Shown: positions 11,073 to 19,920 of the stretch, one piece after another | Layout: each line of letters starts with the position of its first letter | Numbering within the stretch: the stretch's first letter is position 1 | Assembly: GCF_003665095.1 (NCBI RefSeq) | Contig: NZ_RCHV01000002.1 | Span: forward strand, 3,036,001-3,100,000 | DNA from: Streptomyces sp. Z26 | Lineage (GTDB): Bacteria > Actinomycetota > Actinomycetes > Streptomycetales > Streptomycetaceae | DNA length: 64,000 nt | Reading direction: 5' to 3' | The notes under the pieces: generated by a model | What the model saw: only the letters and a program-made list of their open reading frames with translations | What the model was told of the DNA's origin: nothing | Databases searched by the model: none | Made by a program: the position numbers and the translations under genes

Positions 11073-11497
11073 CCGGCGCGGGGCGGGGGTGCGCGAGGGC
11101 GACGGCGTACGGCGGGGCGACGGGCGCGGGCGCGGGTGCCGGGGGGGGCGCGACGGCGTACGGGCGGGCGCCCGGCGGCGGGCGCGGGCACGCGTACGGC
11201 GAACGGCCCCGGCGCGTACGCGGACCCGGCCACGTACACCGGACGACTCCCGCACAAGAGGGGTAACCGGCCAGCCCGTGCCTCCGACGGCCGGGGCCAC
11301 CACGGCGCGAATCGACCCCTTCGCCCCCCACGGCGGCGGGCCATGCCCGCCCAGTCACGGCCAAATCGCCCCACCCTCGGCGCGCCCGGGTGCAGAAACG
11401 ATTGGGCTGGATCGCGCCTCCCCGCCCCCGTACGGAACTCCTAGCCTCCGCCGAGACGACGAGGAATCCCTCACATCCACGTCCCGGAGGAGCTCCG
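11073..11497. other. Intergenic region, GTACGG-rich, no gene seen
   Basis: The first 180 bases are a low-complexity run of GGGCG and GTACGG motifs; the rest looks like ordinary promoter DNA for the downstream metalloprotease, with GGAGGAG at about 11486 as its ribosome-binding site. Reading frames here are long only because of high GC and show no family signature. Confidence 0.6.
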
Positions 11498-12571
11498 ATG
11501 AGCCCGTTCGCCCGCATATCCCCGCGCGCCCGCACCCGTGCCCTCGGCATGGCGGCGGTGGCCGGAACGCTCGCCCTCACCCCCCTCTCCGCCCCCGCCG
11601 CCGATCCCGGCCACGCCCCCGGCGGCACGGACAGATCCGCGACCGCCGCCCAGAGCGCGCAGGGCACGCAGGCCGCCGACTGCGCCGACACGACCACCAC
11701 GGCCGCCGCCGACGGTCACGGCCACGGGCACGCCACCGAGGCCGCGCCCAACGCCCGCGCGTACGGCGAGGAGGGCGTCGCCCACGAGCCCAACGCCGTC
11801 AGCGACCGCGAGGCCCGCGGCATGGAGGCCGACCTGCGCGACCGCCTCGACCGGCTGCGCGCCGCCGGCAAGCTCCAGCTGCCCTCCAGCGCCGACGTCA
11901 CCATCCCCGTGTACTTCCACGTCGTCCACGACGGCGCCACCGGCAAGGTCGACGAGGCCGCCATCGCCGCGCAGATCGACGTGCTGAACGCCGCCTACGC
12001 GGGAGAGGGCGAGGGCAACAACGCCTCCCCGTACCAGTTCGAGCTGGCGGGCACCACGTACACCGACAACGCCGACTGGTACAACGGCCTCGCCCCCGGC
12101 TCCTCCGCCGAGACCGCCATGAAGTCCTCGCTGCGCGAGGGCGGCGCCGACGCGCTGAACTTCTACACCGCCAACCTCGGCCAGAGCCTGCTCGGTTGGG
12201 CGACCTTCCCCAGCTCGTACGAGAGCTACCCCGAGGACGACGGCGTCGTCGTCCTCGACACCTCGCTGCCGGGCGGCTCCGCCGAGAACTACAACGAGGG
12301 CGACACCGGCACCCACGAGGTCGGCCACTGGATGGGCCTGTACCACACCTTCCAGGGCGGCTGCGCCGAGCCGGGCGACGAGGTCGACGACACCCCGGCC
12401 GAGAGCGAGCCCGCGTCCGGCTGCCCCGAGGGCGCCGACACGTGCCCGGCCGAGGGCACGGACCCGATCCACAACTTCATGGACTACTCGTACGACGCGT
12501 GCATGACCCAGTTCACGGCGGGCCAGGTGACGCGGATGAACGAGGCGTGGCAGGCGTACCGGGCGGGCTGA
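11498..12571 (+). CDS. Secreted M43-family (pappalysin-like) zinc metalloprotease
   Basis: 357 residues. A Tat/Sec-like leader ([26 protein letters not shown]) is followed by a His/Ala-rich propeptide-like region and a catalytic domain. Residues 273-283, [11 protein letters not shown], are the HExxHxxGxxH zinc motif of metzincins; [11 protein letters not shown] downstream gives the Met-turn. Conserved Cys after the motif ([24 protein letters not shown]) match the M43 cytophagalysin/pappalysin group. It is expected to be an extracellular endopeptidase. The GGAGGAG at 11486 decides the ATG at 11498. It is monocistronic. Confidence 0.92.
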   Translation: MSPFARISPRARTRALGMAAVAGTLALTPLSAPAADPGHAPGGTDRSATAAQSAQGTQAADCADTTTTAAADGHGHGHATEAAPNARAYGEEGVAHEPNAVSDREARGMEADLRDRLDRLRAAGKLQLPSSADVTIPVYFHVVHDGATGKVDEAAIAAQIDVLNAAYAGEGEGNNASPYQFELAGTTYTDNADWYNGLAPGSSAETAMKSSLREGGADALNFYTANLGQSLLGWATFPSSYESYPEDDGVVVLDTSLPGGSAENYNEGDTGTHEVGHWMGLYHTFQGGCAEPGDEVDDTPAESEPASGCPEGADTCPAEGTDPIHNFMDYSYDACMTQFTAGQVTRMNEAWQAYRAG

Positions 12572-12771
12572 CCCGGACACGCGGGGCCCGTACGCGCCGA
12601 CCGGCCGTACGGGCCTCCCGCACGCGCGAGCGCGGGCTCTCCTTTTTGTGCCTCCGCACGCGAACAGGCGTGGCGCAGGCATTTTCGTGATTCGTTCATA
12701 CCTTGGAGTGCGTGCGGTACCGAGGCTCCCCACCAGGGCACACCAGGCCCTAATCTGCGCGTTGGCAGACC

Positions 12772-12794
12772 AGCCGGTGCTTCGCGCACCGGCT
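12772..12794 (+). promoter_or_regulatory. Hairpin in the LuxR leader
   Basis: AGCCGGTGC (12772-12780) pairs perfectly with GCACCGGCT (12786-12794) around a TTCGC loop, just before the ribosome-binding site of the LuxR gene. It could be a terminator/attenuator or an mRNA 5' structure. Confidence 0.45.
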
Positions 12795-12822
12795 CCGCAC
12801 AGCCACGCGACGGGGGACCGGT

Positions 12823-14103
12823 TTGGCCGCACACACGATGTCCGCCTTCGGGGTCTCCCCGGAGGAGGAGGAGACGTACCGGTACTTCCTGCGCCACCCG
12901 GACGCCCTCCTCGACGGCCCCGCATGCGTGCCGCACGTCGGTACGGACGCCGTGCCGGGCGCGGTCGAACGGCTCGTCGCCCGAGGCCTGTTGCGCCGCG
13001 ACGCCACGGCCCGTTCGGGGTACGCGCCGGAGGACCCGGAGACCGCCATGGCCCGGCTCATGGACCAGCGCATGCACGAACTCCACGACGAGCTGCGCCG
13101 CGTCACCAGGATCCGCCCGGTCATCGAGGCTCTACGCGCGGAGATGCAGGCCCTTCCCGCCCCCCGCGCCGCCGGGCCCGAAGCGGCCCCGCCACGGGCG
13201 GACGCGGCGGCCCCCGGCACGGACGCCCCGGGCGCGGGTGAGGGTGCCCCGGGCGCGGGTACGGGCGCCGACGCGCGTACGGGCGCGGGTGCCGGTACGG
13301 GTGCGCGTGCCGGTGCGGGCACCACGGCGGACGGGCGTGCGGCGGCAGGCGCCACGCACCGACCGCCCCACGTCCCGGCCCCTGCCCCGGCTCCCGCCAC
13401 GACGCGCGACACGACGGCAACCGCCGCACCACGTACGGGGGCGCCGCGCGGCGTCGAGCGGGTGACCGAACCGGACCGGATCCTCAGCCGCGTCGACGAT
13501 CTCGCGTTCTTCGCGCGCGAGGAGATCCTGTCCGTCGAGCCCACCGCCGCGCCGACGGCCGGTGACCTCGAACGGGCCCGCGCGAGGGACCTGCGTTCCC
13601 TACGGCACGGTGTACGGCTGCGCAGCGTCGTCCCCACCGCGGCCCTGCACCATCCGGCCTCCGTGGCCCACCTGCGCGAACTCGCCGCCACAGGCGTTTC
13701 CTTCCGCGTCACCCCCGAGGTCGCCGAACGCGTCCTGGTCTACGACGCCCGGACCGCCGTCATCCCCGTCGACACCGAGCAGCCCGGACGCGGCGCCCTC
13801 TTCGCCCACGAACCCGGCCTCGTCACCCCGATAGTGGCCCTCTTCGAACGGATCTGGGCGCAGGCCGAGGACCTGCTCACCGCCCTGGACGGGCGCGCCG
13901 CCACACGTACGCCCGAAGTCTCCGAACGCGAACGGCGCGTACTCGTCTCCATGATCTCGGTCGGCAAGGACGAGTCCGGCGCCCGGGAGTTGGGCATCTC
14001 CGTACGGACGTACCGCCGTCACGTGGCCGACCTGATGCACCGCCTCGGCGCCGCCAGCCGGGCACAGGCGGCCCTGCTGGCCCGCGAGCACGGCTGGATC
14101 TGA
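12823..14103 (+). CDS. LuxR-type transcriptional regulator with TrmB-like N-terminus
   Basis: About 426 residues. The N-terminal 80 residues (EEEETYRYFLRHPDA, AVERLVARGLLRR) look like a small winged helix as in TrmB-like regulators, followed by a Gly/Ala/Thr-rich linker at about 105-190, a central domain with RDLRSLRHGVRLRSVV and VLVYDARTAVIPVD (phospholipase-D-like/TrmB effector pattern), and a C-terminal LuxR helix-turn-helix (SERERRVLVSMISVGKDESGAR through LGAASRAQAALLA). I prefer the TTG at 12823, since GGGGGA lies seven bases upstream; ATG at 12838 is the alternative. This architecture is common in Streptomyces; targets are unknown. Confidence 0.83.
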   Translation: MAAHTMSAFGVSPEEEETYRYFLRHPDALLDGPACVPHVGTDAVPGAVERLVARGLLRRDATARSGYAPEDPETAMARLMDQRMHELHDELRRVTRIRPVIEALRAEMQALPAPRAAGPEAAPPRADAAAPGTDAPGAGEGAPGAGTGADARTGAGAGTGARAGAGTTADGRAAAGATHRPPHVPAPAPAPATTRDTTATAAPRTGAPRGVERVTEPDRILSRVDDLAFFAREEILSVEPTAAPTAGDLERARARDLRSLRHGVRLRSVVPTAALHHPASVAHLRELAATGVSFRVTPEVAERVLVYDARTAVIPVDTEQPGRGALFAHEPGLVTPIVALFERIWAQAEDLLTALDGRAATRTPEVSERERRVLVSMISVGKDESGARELGISVRTYRRHVADLMHRLGAASRAQAALLAREHGWI

Positions 14104-14603
14104 GCCCGCGGGACGTGCCTCCCGCACCCGGGCAGCAGCACCACCAGCGGCAGTGATCGGGGGCCGCAGCCCGAGGGGCCGGGTACCCGACCGTCCACGT
14201 GCCGGACGTCCACAAGCCGGACGTCCACAAGCCGGACGTCCACGCGAGAGGGGCGGTCGGATGTCCTGGCGTGAGGGCGTCCCGCATGGGGGTTACGCAT
14301 GGGGGTCGTCCGGCATGGGGCGTTCAGCGGTGAGGCGTCCCGGTGTCGACCTCGCCGTCGCAACCGGACCCGTACGGCGGTCGGCCCCCGCTTCCGGGCC
14401 ATGCGCGCGGCAGCGACGCCGTCTGCCGGGTTGGCGCCCGCGGGCGCGATGCCCGTTGAGGCGGGTGGAGGCGGCCGGTGCGGGTGGGGCTGACGTCGGT
14501 CGAGATGGTGGCGGTCGGACACGGGCACGGGTGAAGCCGGCGTGGCTGGGCGCAGCGGGGGCGGGTTGAGGGAGGGGCTGGGGGCGGTGGCGTGTCGTCG
14601 GGG
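14104..14603. other. 500-bp intergenic region, no gene seen
   Basis: Lies between the convergent LuxR gene and the hypothetical gene at 14604. It holds a 15-bp tandem repeat (separate entry) and three short GCATGGGG-like repeats near 14283-14317. No open frame has a family signature or a convincing ribosome-binding site. Confidence 0.55.
14201..14245. repeat. Three 15-bp tandem repeats
   Basis: The unit GCCGGACGTCCACAA occurs at 14201-14215 and 14216-14230 and again with two end changes at 14231-14245; a further partial unit precedes it. Each unit contains the palindrome GGACGTCC. It may be a regulator array or a simple slippage repeat. Confidence 0.7.
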
Positions 14604-15197
14604 TCAGACCTCCCCGGCCGACCAGCCGCGCAGCGCACCGTCCGCCAACAACTCCGCCACCGCGTCCCGCGCGGCGCCGGTCCCCCCGCAGCCGTGGTCG
14701 GTGCCGGGCTTCATCGCGTACTCGATGCGCAGCCGCACCTGGTCCGTGCCCACGTCGTCCGGTACGCAGATCCAGTCCATCGGCAACAGCCCCAACAGCC
14801 GTACCACCGTGGTCTCCCCGGCAGGTGCCCACGACTCCTGCCGTACGAAGAGGACGTCCAGGGCCCCCGCGTCCACCGCGAACTCCCCGTCCGACTCAAG
14901 ACCACGGCCGAGGTCCGACCCCTGGTCGGGGCCCGCAGCGGGATCGACCACGGCTCCGGCTCCGGGCGGAGCCCCGGAAGCGGCTCCGGACGCGGGCGCC
15001 GAGTCGGCACCGCCGCCAGCGACGTTGCCCCCGTGGGCACCCGAAACCGGACCGGGTGCCGGGCCCGGCACCGGGCCGCCTTCCGGCGCCCGAGCGGGGC
15101 GGGGGTCGCCGTCGGGGTGTGCGGGCGCCGTACCGGCGGGGGAGGGCGGACGGGCTTCCCGCACCGGCACCTCCGTCGACGGCCCTGCTCCCGGCAT
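14604..15197 (-). CDS. Hypothetical protein coupled to a SARP regulator
   Basis: 197 residues. The first 95 or so residues are Pro/Gly/Ala-rich and unordered. The rest (GEFAVDAGALDVLFVRQESW, VVRLLGLLPMDWICVPDDVG, VRLRIEYAMKPG) looks like a small folded domain I do not recognise. Its ATG at 15197 shares one base with the TGA of the upstream SARP gene (TGATG), so it is almost certainly translated from the same mRNA. It may act with or downstream of the SARP, but nothing in its sequence shows how. Confidence 0.6.
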   Translation of the reverse strand: MPGAGPSTEVPVREARPPSPAGTAPAHPDGDPRPARAPEGGPVPGPAPGPVSGAHGGNVAGGGADSAPASGAASGAPPGAGAVVDPAAGPDQGSDLGRGLESDGEFAVDAGALDVLFVRQESWAPAGETTVVRLLGLLPMDWICVPDDVGTDQVRLRIEYAMKPGTDHGCGGTGAARDAVAELLADGALRGWSAGEV

Positions 15198-17404
15198 CAG
15201 TTCACCCCTTCTCTCTGTCCCGTACGGGCGTCCGCCACGGCCGCGCGGGCGTACGCGTGCAGCAGCGGGTGCACCCTGTAGGGCGCGGGTGGTCCGTCCT
15301 CCAGCAAGCCCGCGTCGACCAGTTGGTCCAGGACCTGTTCGGTCTCGGCGACGGTCATGCCGAGCCGTCCCGCCGCGTCCTCCGCCCGGAAGGTGCCCAA
15401 CGGGCCGAACCGCCGCATCCCCGTCGCCCGCAGGAACGCCTCGGACATCCTCGGGTCAAGCCGGTCGAGCGCCCGGCCGAACACGCGCCGTACGGACAGG
15501 GCGGGGTCGTCGGCCACCGCGAGTCGGCGCAACGGGTCCCGCGCGAGCCAGTCCGCCGCGTCCGGCAGCGCCAGCCCGGGGCGGGTCTGCAACCGTGCGG
15601 CGGCGATACGCAGCGCCAGCGGGTGACCGCCGCACAACTCGGCGATCCGGGCCGCCGCTTCGGGCTCCGCCTCGACCCGGCCGGCACCCAGCACGGCCCG
15701 GAGCAGTTGTCGCGCCGCCGACGGTCCGAGCGGGCCGAGCCGGTGGACCCGGCCGCCGTGGGTGACGACGAGCCCGGCCAGTTGTCTGCGGCTCGTGACC
15801 AGGACGGCGTCGGCAACGGGGCCGGTCGGCAGCAGCGGGCGTATCTGCTCGGCATCCACCACGTCGTCGAAGACCAGCAGGGCCCGGCCGCCGCCGCGTC
15901 CCGCCCGTACGGCTGCCAGCTCGCGCGCCAACTCGCCCGGCCCGCGCGGTGTCCCGTCCGGGCGCACCATCCGGACCAGCAGCGCGCCACCCGGAAACCC
16001 GGCCCGCAGGAGGTGCGCGACGTGCAGGACCAGCGCGGTCTTGCCGGTCCCCGGGGCACCGCAGAGCAGTACGGGCTGCGGCACCCGCGCGTCGCCCCCA
16101 CCCCCGTGTCCGGGCTCGTGTCCGGCGTCACCGCCGGGCCGGTCCCCGTACGCGGAGCCGTCGTGCCGCTCGGTTCTCCCGCCGTACGCGGCGGTCGCCC
16201 CACCGCACGCCGAGCCAGCGCCGTACGCGGTGCCGTGCCCGCCCGCGCACCCGCATCCCTGCCCGCACCCGTGCCCGCACGCGTACTCGGGGCCGCACCC
16301 GCAAGCCGGACCGTACGTCGAACCGTCGGGACGCGCGCGCCCGGTGGGCCGCCCCGGCCGCAACCACTCGGTCAGGGTGGCCACTTCGGCCGCGCGCCCC
16401 GCGAACGACGGCACGTCCGTCACGTCCGACACCGCCCCCGCGGCCTGCCCGTCCGCTGTCGCCTCCGCGCGCTCCGCCACCGGCCACGTCTCCGCCGGGA
16501 CGCACGGCACCGGCCCGCCACCCGTACGCACCTCCGGCGGAACGGGTGCGAGGGGCGTGAGGGACGCGTCCGCCCGTGGTATCGACGGCGGGTCACCGAG
16601 CCGTATCGCCGGGAGGCGGGCACTCGGCGCGCCGCCCAGGTCCTCGCCCCGGAGCATCGCCCGCTCCAGCCGTTGCAGCGCGGGCGAGGGGTCGACGCCC
16701 AACTCGTCGCGCAGGTGCCGCTTTATCGCCCCGTACTCCGCGAGGGCCTCGGACTGGCGCCCCGAGCGGTAGAGCGCTTCGATGAGCTGCTGCCGGAACC
16801 GCTCGTGTCCCGGGTGCAGCCGGGTCACGCGGGACAGCTCCACCAGCGCGTCGGCACAGCGTCCGAGCGCCAACTCCAGTGCGCAGACACGCTCCAGAGC
16901 GCGCAGCCGCTCCTCGACGAGCCGGGGGACCTCGTCCCGGTGCAGCTCGGGCGACGGCACGTTGACCAGCAGGGAGCCCTGCCAGAGCGTCAGCGCGTCC
17001 TTCAGCGCGTGCAGCTCCGCCTCCGGGCCGCCGTCCGACGCCAACCCCTCGGCCACGCGCAGCCGTTCACGGAAGCCGAGCAGGTCGAGGGTGCCGGGGC
17101 ACGCGTCCATGCGGTACCCGCCGGGGACCGCCTCGACCGGCGTGCCGGGCACGCCGTGCTCGGCGAGGAGTCTGCGCAGCCGCAGCACGCAGGTCTGCAA
17201 CGCCGCCTTGGCCGTGGTGGGTTGGTCCGCGCCCCAGACCGCGCGGAGCAGGCAGCCCACGGACACCACAGAGTTGGCGTGGAGCAGCAGGACGGCCAGT
17301 AGGGTGGTCGGCCTGGACGGCCGCAGCACCCGCACCTCGTGTCCGTCCGTGATGCTCAACGGCCCCAGCACCTGAATCCGCAACGCCGTCGCCCCCTTCC
17401 CCAC
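15197..17404 (-). CDS. SARP-type regulator with BTAD and NB-ARC-like NTPase domains
   Basis: 735 residues of AfsR/DnrI-type architecture. The OmpR-like winged helix is at about 8-100, BTAD at 105-250, and an NB-ARC/STAND NTPase from about 335 with P-loop GAPGTGKT at 449-456, LLVFDDV as Walker B and a GGHPLALRIAAARL motif. The C-terminal tail PYRVHPLLHAYA ends the protein without the TPR domain of full AfsR. Residues 351-440 are an inserted Gly/Tyr/Cys-rich stretch (seven Cys in 368-400) between FAGRAAEV and the P-loop, where this family normally has a short linker. SARPs usually activate antibiotic clusters or AfsS-like genes; no cluster is visible here. Confidence 0.9.
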   Translation of the reverse strand: MGKGATALRIQVLGPLSITDGHEVRVLRPSRPTTLLAVLLLHANSVVSVGCLLRAVWGADQPTTAKAALQTCVLRLRRLLAEHGVPGTPVEAVPGGYRMDACPGTLDLLGFRERLRVAEGLASDGGPEAELHALKDALTLWQGSLLVNVPSPELHRDEVPRLVEERLRALERVCALELALGRCADALVELSRVTRLHPGHERFRQQLIEALYRSGRQSEALAEYGAIKRHLRDELGVDPSPALQRLERAMLRGEDLGGAPSARLPAIRLGDPPSIPRADASLTPLAPVPPEVRTGGGPVPCVPAETWPVAERAEATADGQAAGAVSDVTDVPSFAGRAAEVATLTEWLRPGRPTGRARPDGSTYGPACGCGPEYACGHGCGQGCGCAGGHGTAYGAGSACGGATAAYGGRTERHDGSAYGDRPGGDAGHEPGHGGGGDARVPQPVLLCGAPGTGKTALVLHVAHLLRAGFPGGALLVRMVRPDGTPRGPGELARELAAVRAGRGGGRALLVFDDVVDAEQIRPLLPTGPVADAVLVTSRRQLAGLVVTHGGRVHRLGPLGPSAARQLLRAVLGAGRVEAEPEAAARIAELCGGHPLALRIAAARLQTRPGLALPDAADWLARDPLRRLAVADDPALSVRRVFGRALDRLDPRMSEAFLRATGMRRFGPLGTFRAEDAAGRLGMTVAETEQVLDQLVDAGLLEDGPPAPYRVHPLLHAYARAAVADARTGQREGVN

Positions 17405-17847
17405 GCCCTCGCCCGCGCACCTCGTGTGCCCGCGCCCCCGTCACACCCACGCCCGTACGCCCACGCCGTACGCCAGCGCCCGTACGGCAGAACCTGCCGA
17501 CCACCGAAAGCCGACCACCGGCGCCGAGCCCGTCCCAGCCCAGGCCGTACGCGGTGCTTCCCGTCCGTAGTCACCGCTCACCCTGTGCTTACGACCATGC
17601 CACGCCCGTCAGCCCGGCGGCACCCTCGGCCGCGTCAGGTTGCTGCCACTCGCCCGAGCCGCTCCGCAACTTGCTGCCAGGGGCACGCAGTTACAGAAAC
17701 CGGACATCCTTCCGCACAACTCTCCGCGCGAGCCCCGTATCCAACACAGCGGGAGGGCCCGGGGGAACCCGGGAACCCCGGAGATCGAGGCCCTCTCGCG
17801 CACACCGAACGAAGCGAAGAGCAGCAACCGACTGGAAGAAGAGACCC
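17405..17847. other. Divergent promoter region between SARP and secreted protein genes
   Basis: 443 bases with GTACG-rich DNA near the SARP and less GC-rich DNA before the secreted-protein gene, with GAAGAAGAG as its ribosome-binding site. I see no coding signature and no clear inverted repeat. Confidence 0.5.
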
Positions 17848-18354
17848 ATGTCGCACCACCGCAACTCGCGCAGGACCAAGCGCCACAGCATCGTCGCGGG
17901 GGCTGTCGCGGCCGTGCTCCTCCCGCTGGGCGTCGCCGGTACGGCGGCGGCGGACGCGCCGGCCGGAGGCTCGCAGCACACCGCGACCGGCTCCGCGCCG
18001 GGCGCTGCGGCGAGCACGCCGAAGGTCGTCACCAAGGTCGAGAAGTTCTACCGGAGCTACATCGCCGCCCTCGGCGCCGGTGACACCGCGAAGGCCGACT
18101 CCCTCCGCGAGTCGAACCTCACCAAGTCCCTCCGGACGCAGCTCGCGGAGTGGGAGCGGCAGCACTCCGCGGACGGTGTGACGCGGGCGCAGAACGTGCC
18201 CGTGGGCGCCGACGTCGCCTACGACGGCAGCGGGATGGGCCACTCCTGGACCATCGTCACGCTGAAGTGGAACGGCGGCTCGGACGTCACGAAGCTGCAC
18301 GTGCAGTCCGACCTGGACACGCTGCGGATCTCGGACCTCAAGACGTTCGACTGA
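17848..18354 (+). CDS. Secreted protein of unknown function
   Basis: 168 residues. A signal peptide (basic MSHHRNSRRTKRHS, hydrophobic IVAGAVAAVLLPLGVAGTAAADA) precedes a small domain: VEKFYRSYIAALGAGDTAKADSLRE, then HSWTIVTLKWNGGSDVTKLHVQSDLDTLRISDLKTF. The layout (helix, short loop, antiparallel strands) resembles NTF2-like or small lipoprotein domains, but I recognise no family. No lipobox or sortase signal is visible, so it should be released or wall-associated. A purine-rich GAAGAAGAG supports the ATG at 17848. Confidence 0.72.
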   Translation: MSHHRNSRRTKRHSIVAGAVAAVLLPLGVAGTAAADAPAGGSQHTATGSAPGAAASTPKVVTKVEKFYRSYIAALGAGDTAKADSLRESNLTKSLRTQLAEWERQHSADGVTRAQNVPVGADVAYDGSGMGHSWTIVTLKWNGGSDVTKLHVQSDLDTLRISDLKTFD

Positions 18355-18522
18355 CCCGCGACACCTTCGCGGAGCGGGACGCACTTCCCGTACGTCCCGC
18401 CGCACACCCGCCGCACACCCGCCGCACGGCTGGGGCCGGGCGCCCGACCGGCGCCCGGCCCCTCGCCGTACGTCGGCCGCGTACGGGGCCCTCCCCCGTA
18501 CGTCCCGCCACCCGCGCCGCCT

Positions 18523-19197
18523 TCAGTCCGACCCCGCCTGCCCCGCCGCTCCCCCCGTGGACCCCTCCGGCCGGTAGTGCCGGTGGCCGAGGTTGATCAA
18601 CTCCAGCTGCCTGCGCGCCGTACGCGCCGCCTCCTCCGCGTCGCGCCCCTCGCCCTCCGCCGCGGACAGGAAGGCGCTGGCGGTCGTCAGCATGTGGTCC
18701 ACGTACAGCTCGGCCAACATCCGCACCTCGTCGTCGCTCCAGCCGTCCGAGGCGGCGTCGCCCCGCAGCGTGTCGGCCACCTCGCGCGCGAACAGGTCGA
18801 GTTGCGCGGCGATGGCCGTACGGACCGCCCGTACGCCGCCGTGCTGTTCGCGGGCGACGAAGCGGATGTGCGGCGCGTGGTCGCGTACGTGCTCGGCGAG
18901 CAGTTGCACGGTGTGCGTGATGCGCTGCTCGGGTCCGTCGGCCGTGGCGAGGATGTCCCGTACGAGGGCGTGCAGCCCGCCGAGCGCCTCCTCCACGAGG
19001 GCCACGCCCAGGTCGCTCATGTCGCGGAAGTGCCGGTAGAAACCGGCGGGCGCGATGCCGACCGTACGGGTCACCTCGCGCAGTCCGACGCTGCTGAGGC
19101 TCTGGTCCTCCAGGTGGTGCAGCGCGGCGGCGAGGAGTGCCTGCCGGGTCTTCTCCTTCTGCGCCTGGCGGTTGCGCGCCTGCGGGGTGTGGCTCAT
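18523..19197 (-). CDS. TetR-family regulator (FabR-like)
   Basis: 224 residues. The helix-turn-helix runs from RQALLAAALHHLEDQSLSSVGLRE to VTRTVGIAPAGFYRHFRDMSDL (about 17-66). The pattern GIAPAGFYRHFRDM and the C-terminal shape match the FabR/TetR group that controls fatty-acid desaturation in other bacteria. Palindromes at 19203-19216 and 19251-19278 lie in its promoter, shared with two small membrane-protein genes. Link to lipid metabolism is by family resemblance only. Confidence 0.85.
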   Translation of the reverse strand: MSHTPQARNRQAQKEKTRQALLAAALHHLEDQSLSSVGLREVTRTVGIAPAGFYRHFRDMSDLGVALVEEALGGLHALVRDILATADGPEQRITHTVQLLAEHVRDHAPHIRFVAREQHGGVRAVRTAIAAQLDLFAREVADTLRGDAASDGWSDDEVRMLAELYVDHMLTTASAFLSAAEGEGRDAEEAARTARRQLELINLGHRHYRPEGSTGGAAGQAGSD

Positions 19198-19202
19198 GTC
19201 AT

Positions 19203-19278
19203 CGAGTAAACACTCGTTCCGCCGGTGGAGCCACCACTACACTGATTCCAGTGAACAGTTGTCAATCCAAGTGTTCAC
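19203..19278. promoter_or_regulatory. Candidate TetR operators in a divergent promoter
   Basis: CGAGT-AAAC-ACTCG (19203-19216) is a perfect inverted repeat six bases upstream of the TetR start. A second inverted repeat, GTGAACA-N14-TGTTCAC, spans 19251-19278. Their GTGAACA/TGTTCAC arms recall FabR/DesT-type sites. The pairing with the adjacent TetR protein is inferred. Confidence 0.6.
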
Positions 19279-19345
19279 CGGAAATCGACCGTTGACGACC
19301 GATGACGATCGACCCCGGTCACCGGCCTCTACCGAAGGACTGACG

Positions 19346-19513
19346 ATGATCTTCCTCGTGGCCGCCTTCCTGCTCCTCGGCGTGCTGATCGGCGCGGCAG
19401 CCCACCTGCCGCCCACCGTCGCGACGGCGGCGGGCGCGGTGCTGGCGTGCTGGCTGCTGGTCTTCGCGTACCGCGAGCGCCGTCGTACCCGTGTCGAGGA
19501 GGGAGCCCGATGA
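19346..19513 (+). CDS. Small single-span membrane protein
   Basis: 55 residues: MIFLVAAFLLLGVLIGAA, then PTVATAAGAVLACWLLVFAY, and a basic tail RERRRTRVEEGAR. This predicts two short or one to two membrane helices with the tail in the cytosol. GAAGGAC lies about ten bases before the ATG. Its stop overlaps the next gene's ATG (ATGA), so the two form an operon. Divergent from the TetR gene, which may control it. Function unknown. Confidence 0.68.
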   Translation: MIFLVAAFLLLGVLIGAAAHLPPTVATAAGAVLACWLLVFAYRERRRTRVEEGAR

Positions 19514-19815
19514 GCACCGCCACCACACACCGCACCACCGCACCCCGCAGCACCGCGTCCCGGACCACCCCGGCCGCCCGCGGTGACGCCGACGGCATGG
19601 CCGTCGCGTCCTTCGCGCTGGGCCTCACCGGACTGCTGGTCTTCAACCTCGTGCTCGGGCCGTGCGCCCTCGTCCTGGGCGGGCTCGCCCTGGCGCGCGG
19701 CACCGTACGGCGCGGACGCGCGCGGGCGGGCATGCTGCTCGGCGCCGCCGACCTGATCGTGCTGGCGACCCTGGTCACGGCGAACGGCACCGTCAGCTGG
19801 CAGTTCACCGGCTGA
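19510..19815 (+). CDS. DUF4190-like small membrane protein
   Basis: 101 residues. A Thr/Arg/Ala-rich cytosolic N-terminus is followed by GMAVASFALGLTGLLVFNLVLGPCALVLGGLALARG and a second helix AGMLLGAADLIVLATLV, the two-helix layout with the MAVASFALGL pattern of DUF4190. Its ATG overlaps the preceding TGA by four bases. The pair ends at a strong hairpin at 19860-19901. Role unknown; such proteins are common in actinomycete membranes. Confidence 0.78.
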   Translation: MSTATTHRTTAPRSTASRTTPAARGDADGMAVASFALGLTGLLVFNLVLGPCALVLGGLALARGTVRRGRARAGMLLGAADLIVLATLVTANGTVSWQFTG

Positions 19816-19859
19816 CCCGGCACCCGTACACCCCACAACCCACGCCCCACGGAACGAGA

Positions 19860-19901
19860 AACGGCCCCGGCCGACGGCTTCCGCCGCCGCCCGGGGCCGT
19901 T
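19860..19901. terminator. Bidirectional terminator-like hairpin
   Basis: AACGGCCCCGG (19860-19870) pairs perfectly with CCGGGGCCGTT (19891-19901). It lies between the convergent DUF4190 gene and hspR and should terminate the dnaK operon as well. Confidence 0.78.
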
Positions 19902-19920
19902 CCGCCGCCCTGAGCCGTCC

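Noticed and set aside
14201..14245. CRISPR-like repeats
   Set aside because: Units are directly adjacent with no spacers, and no cas gene is nearby; the same holds for 29400-29471.
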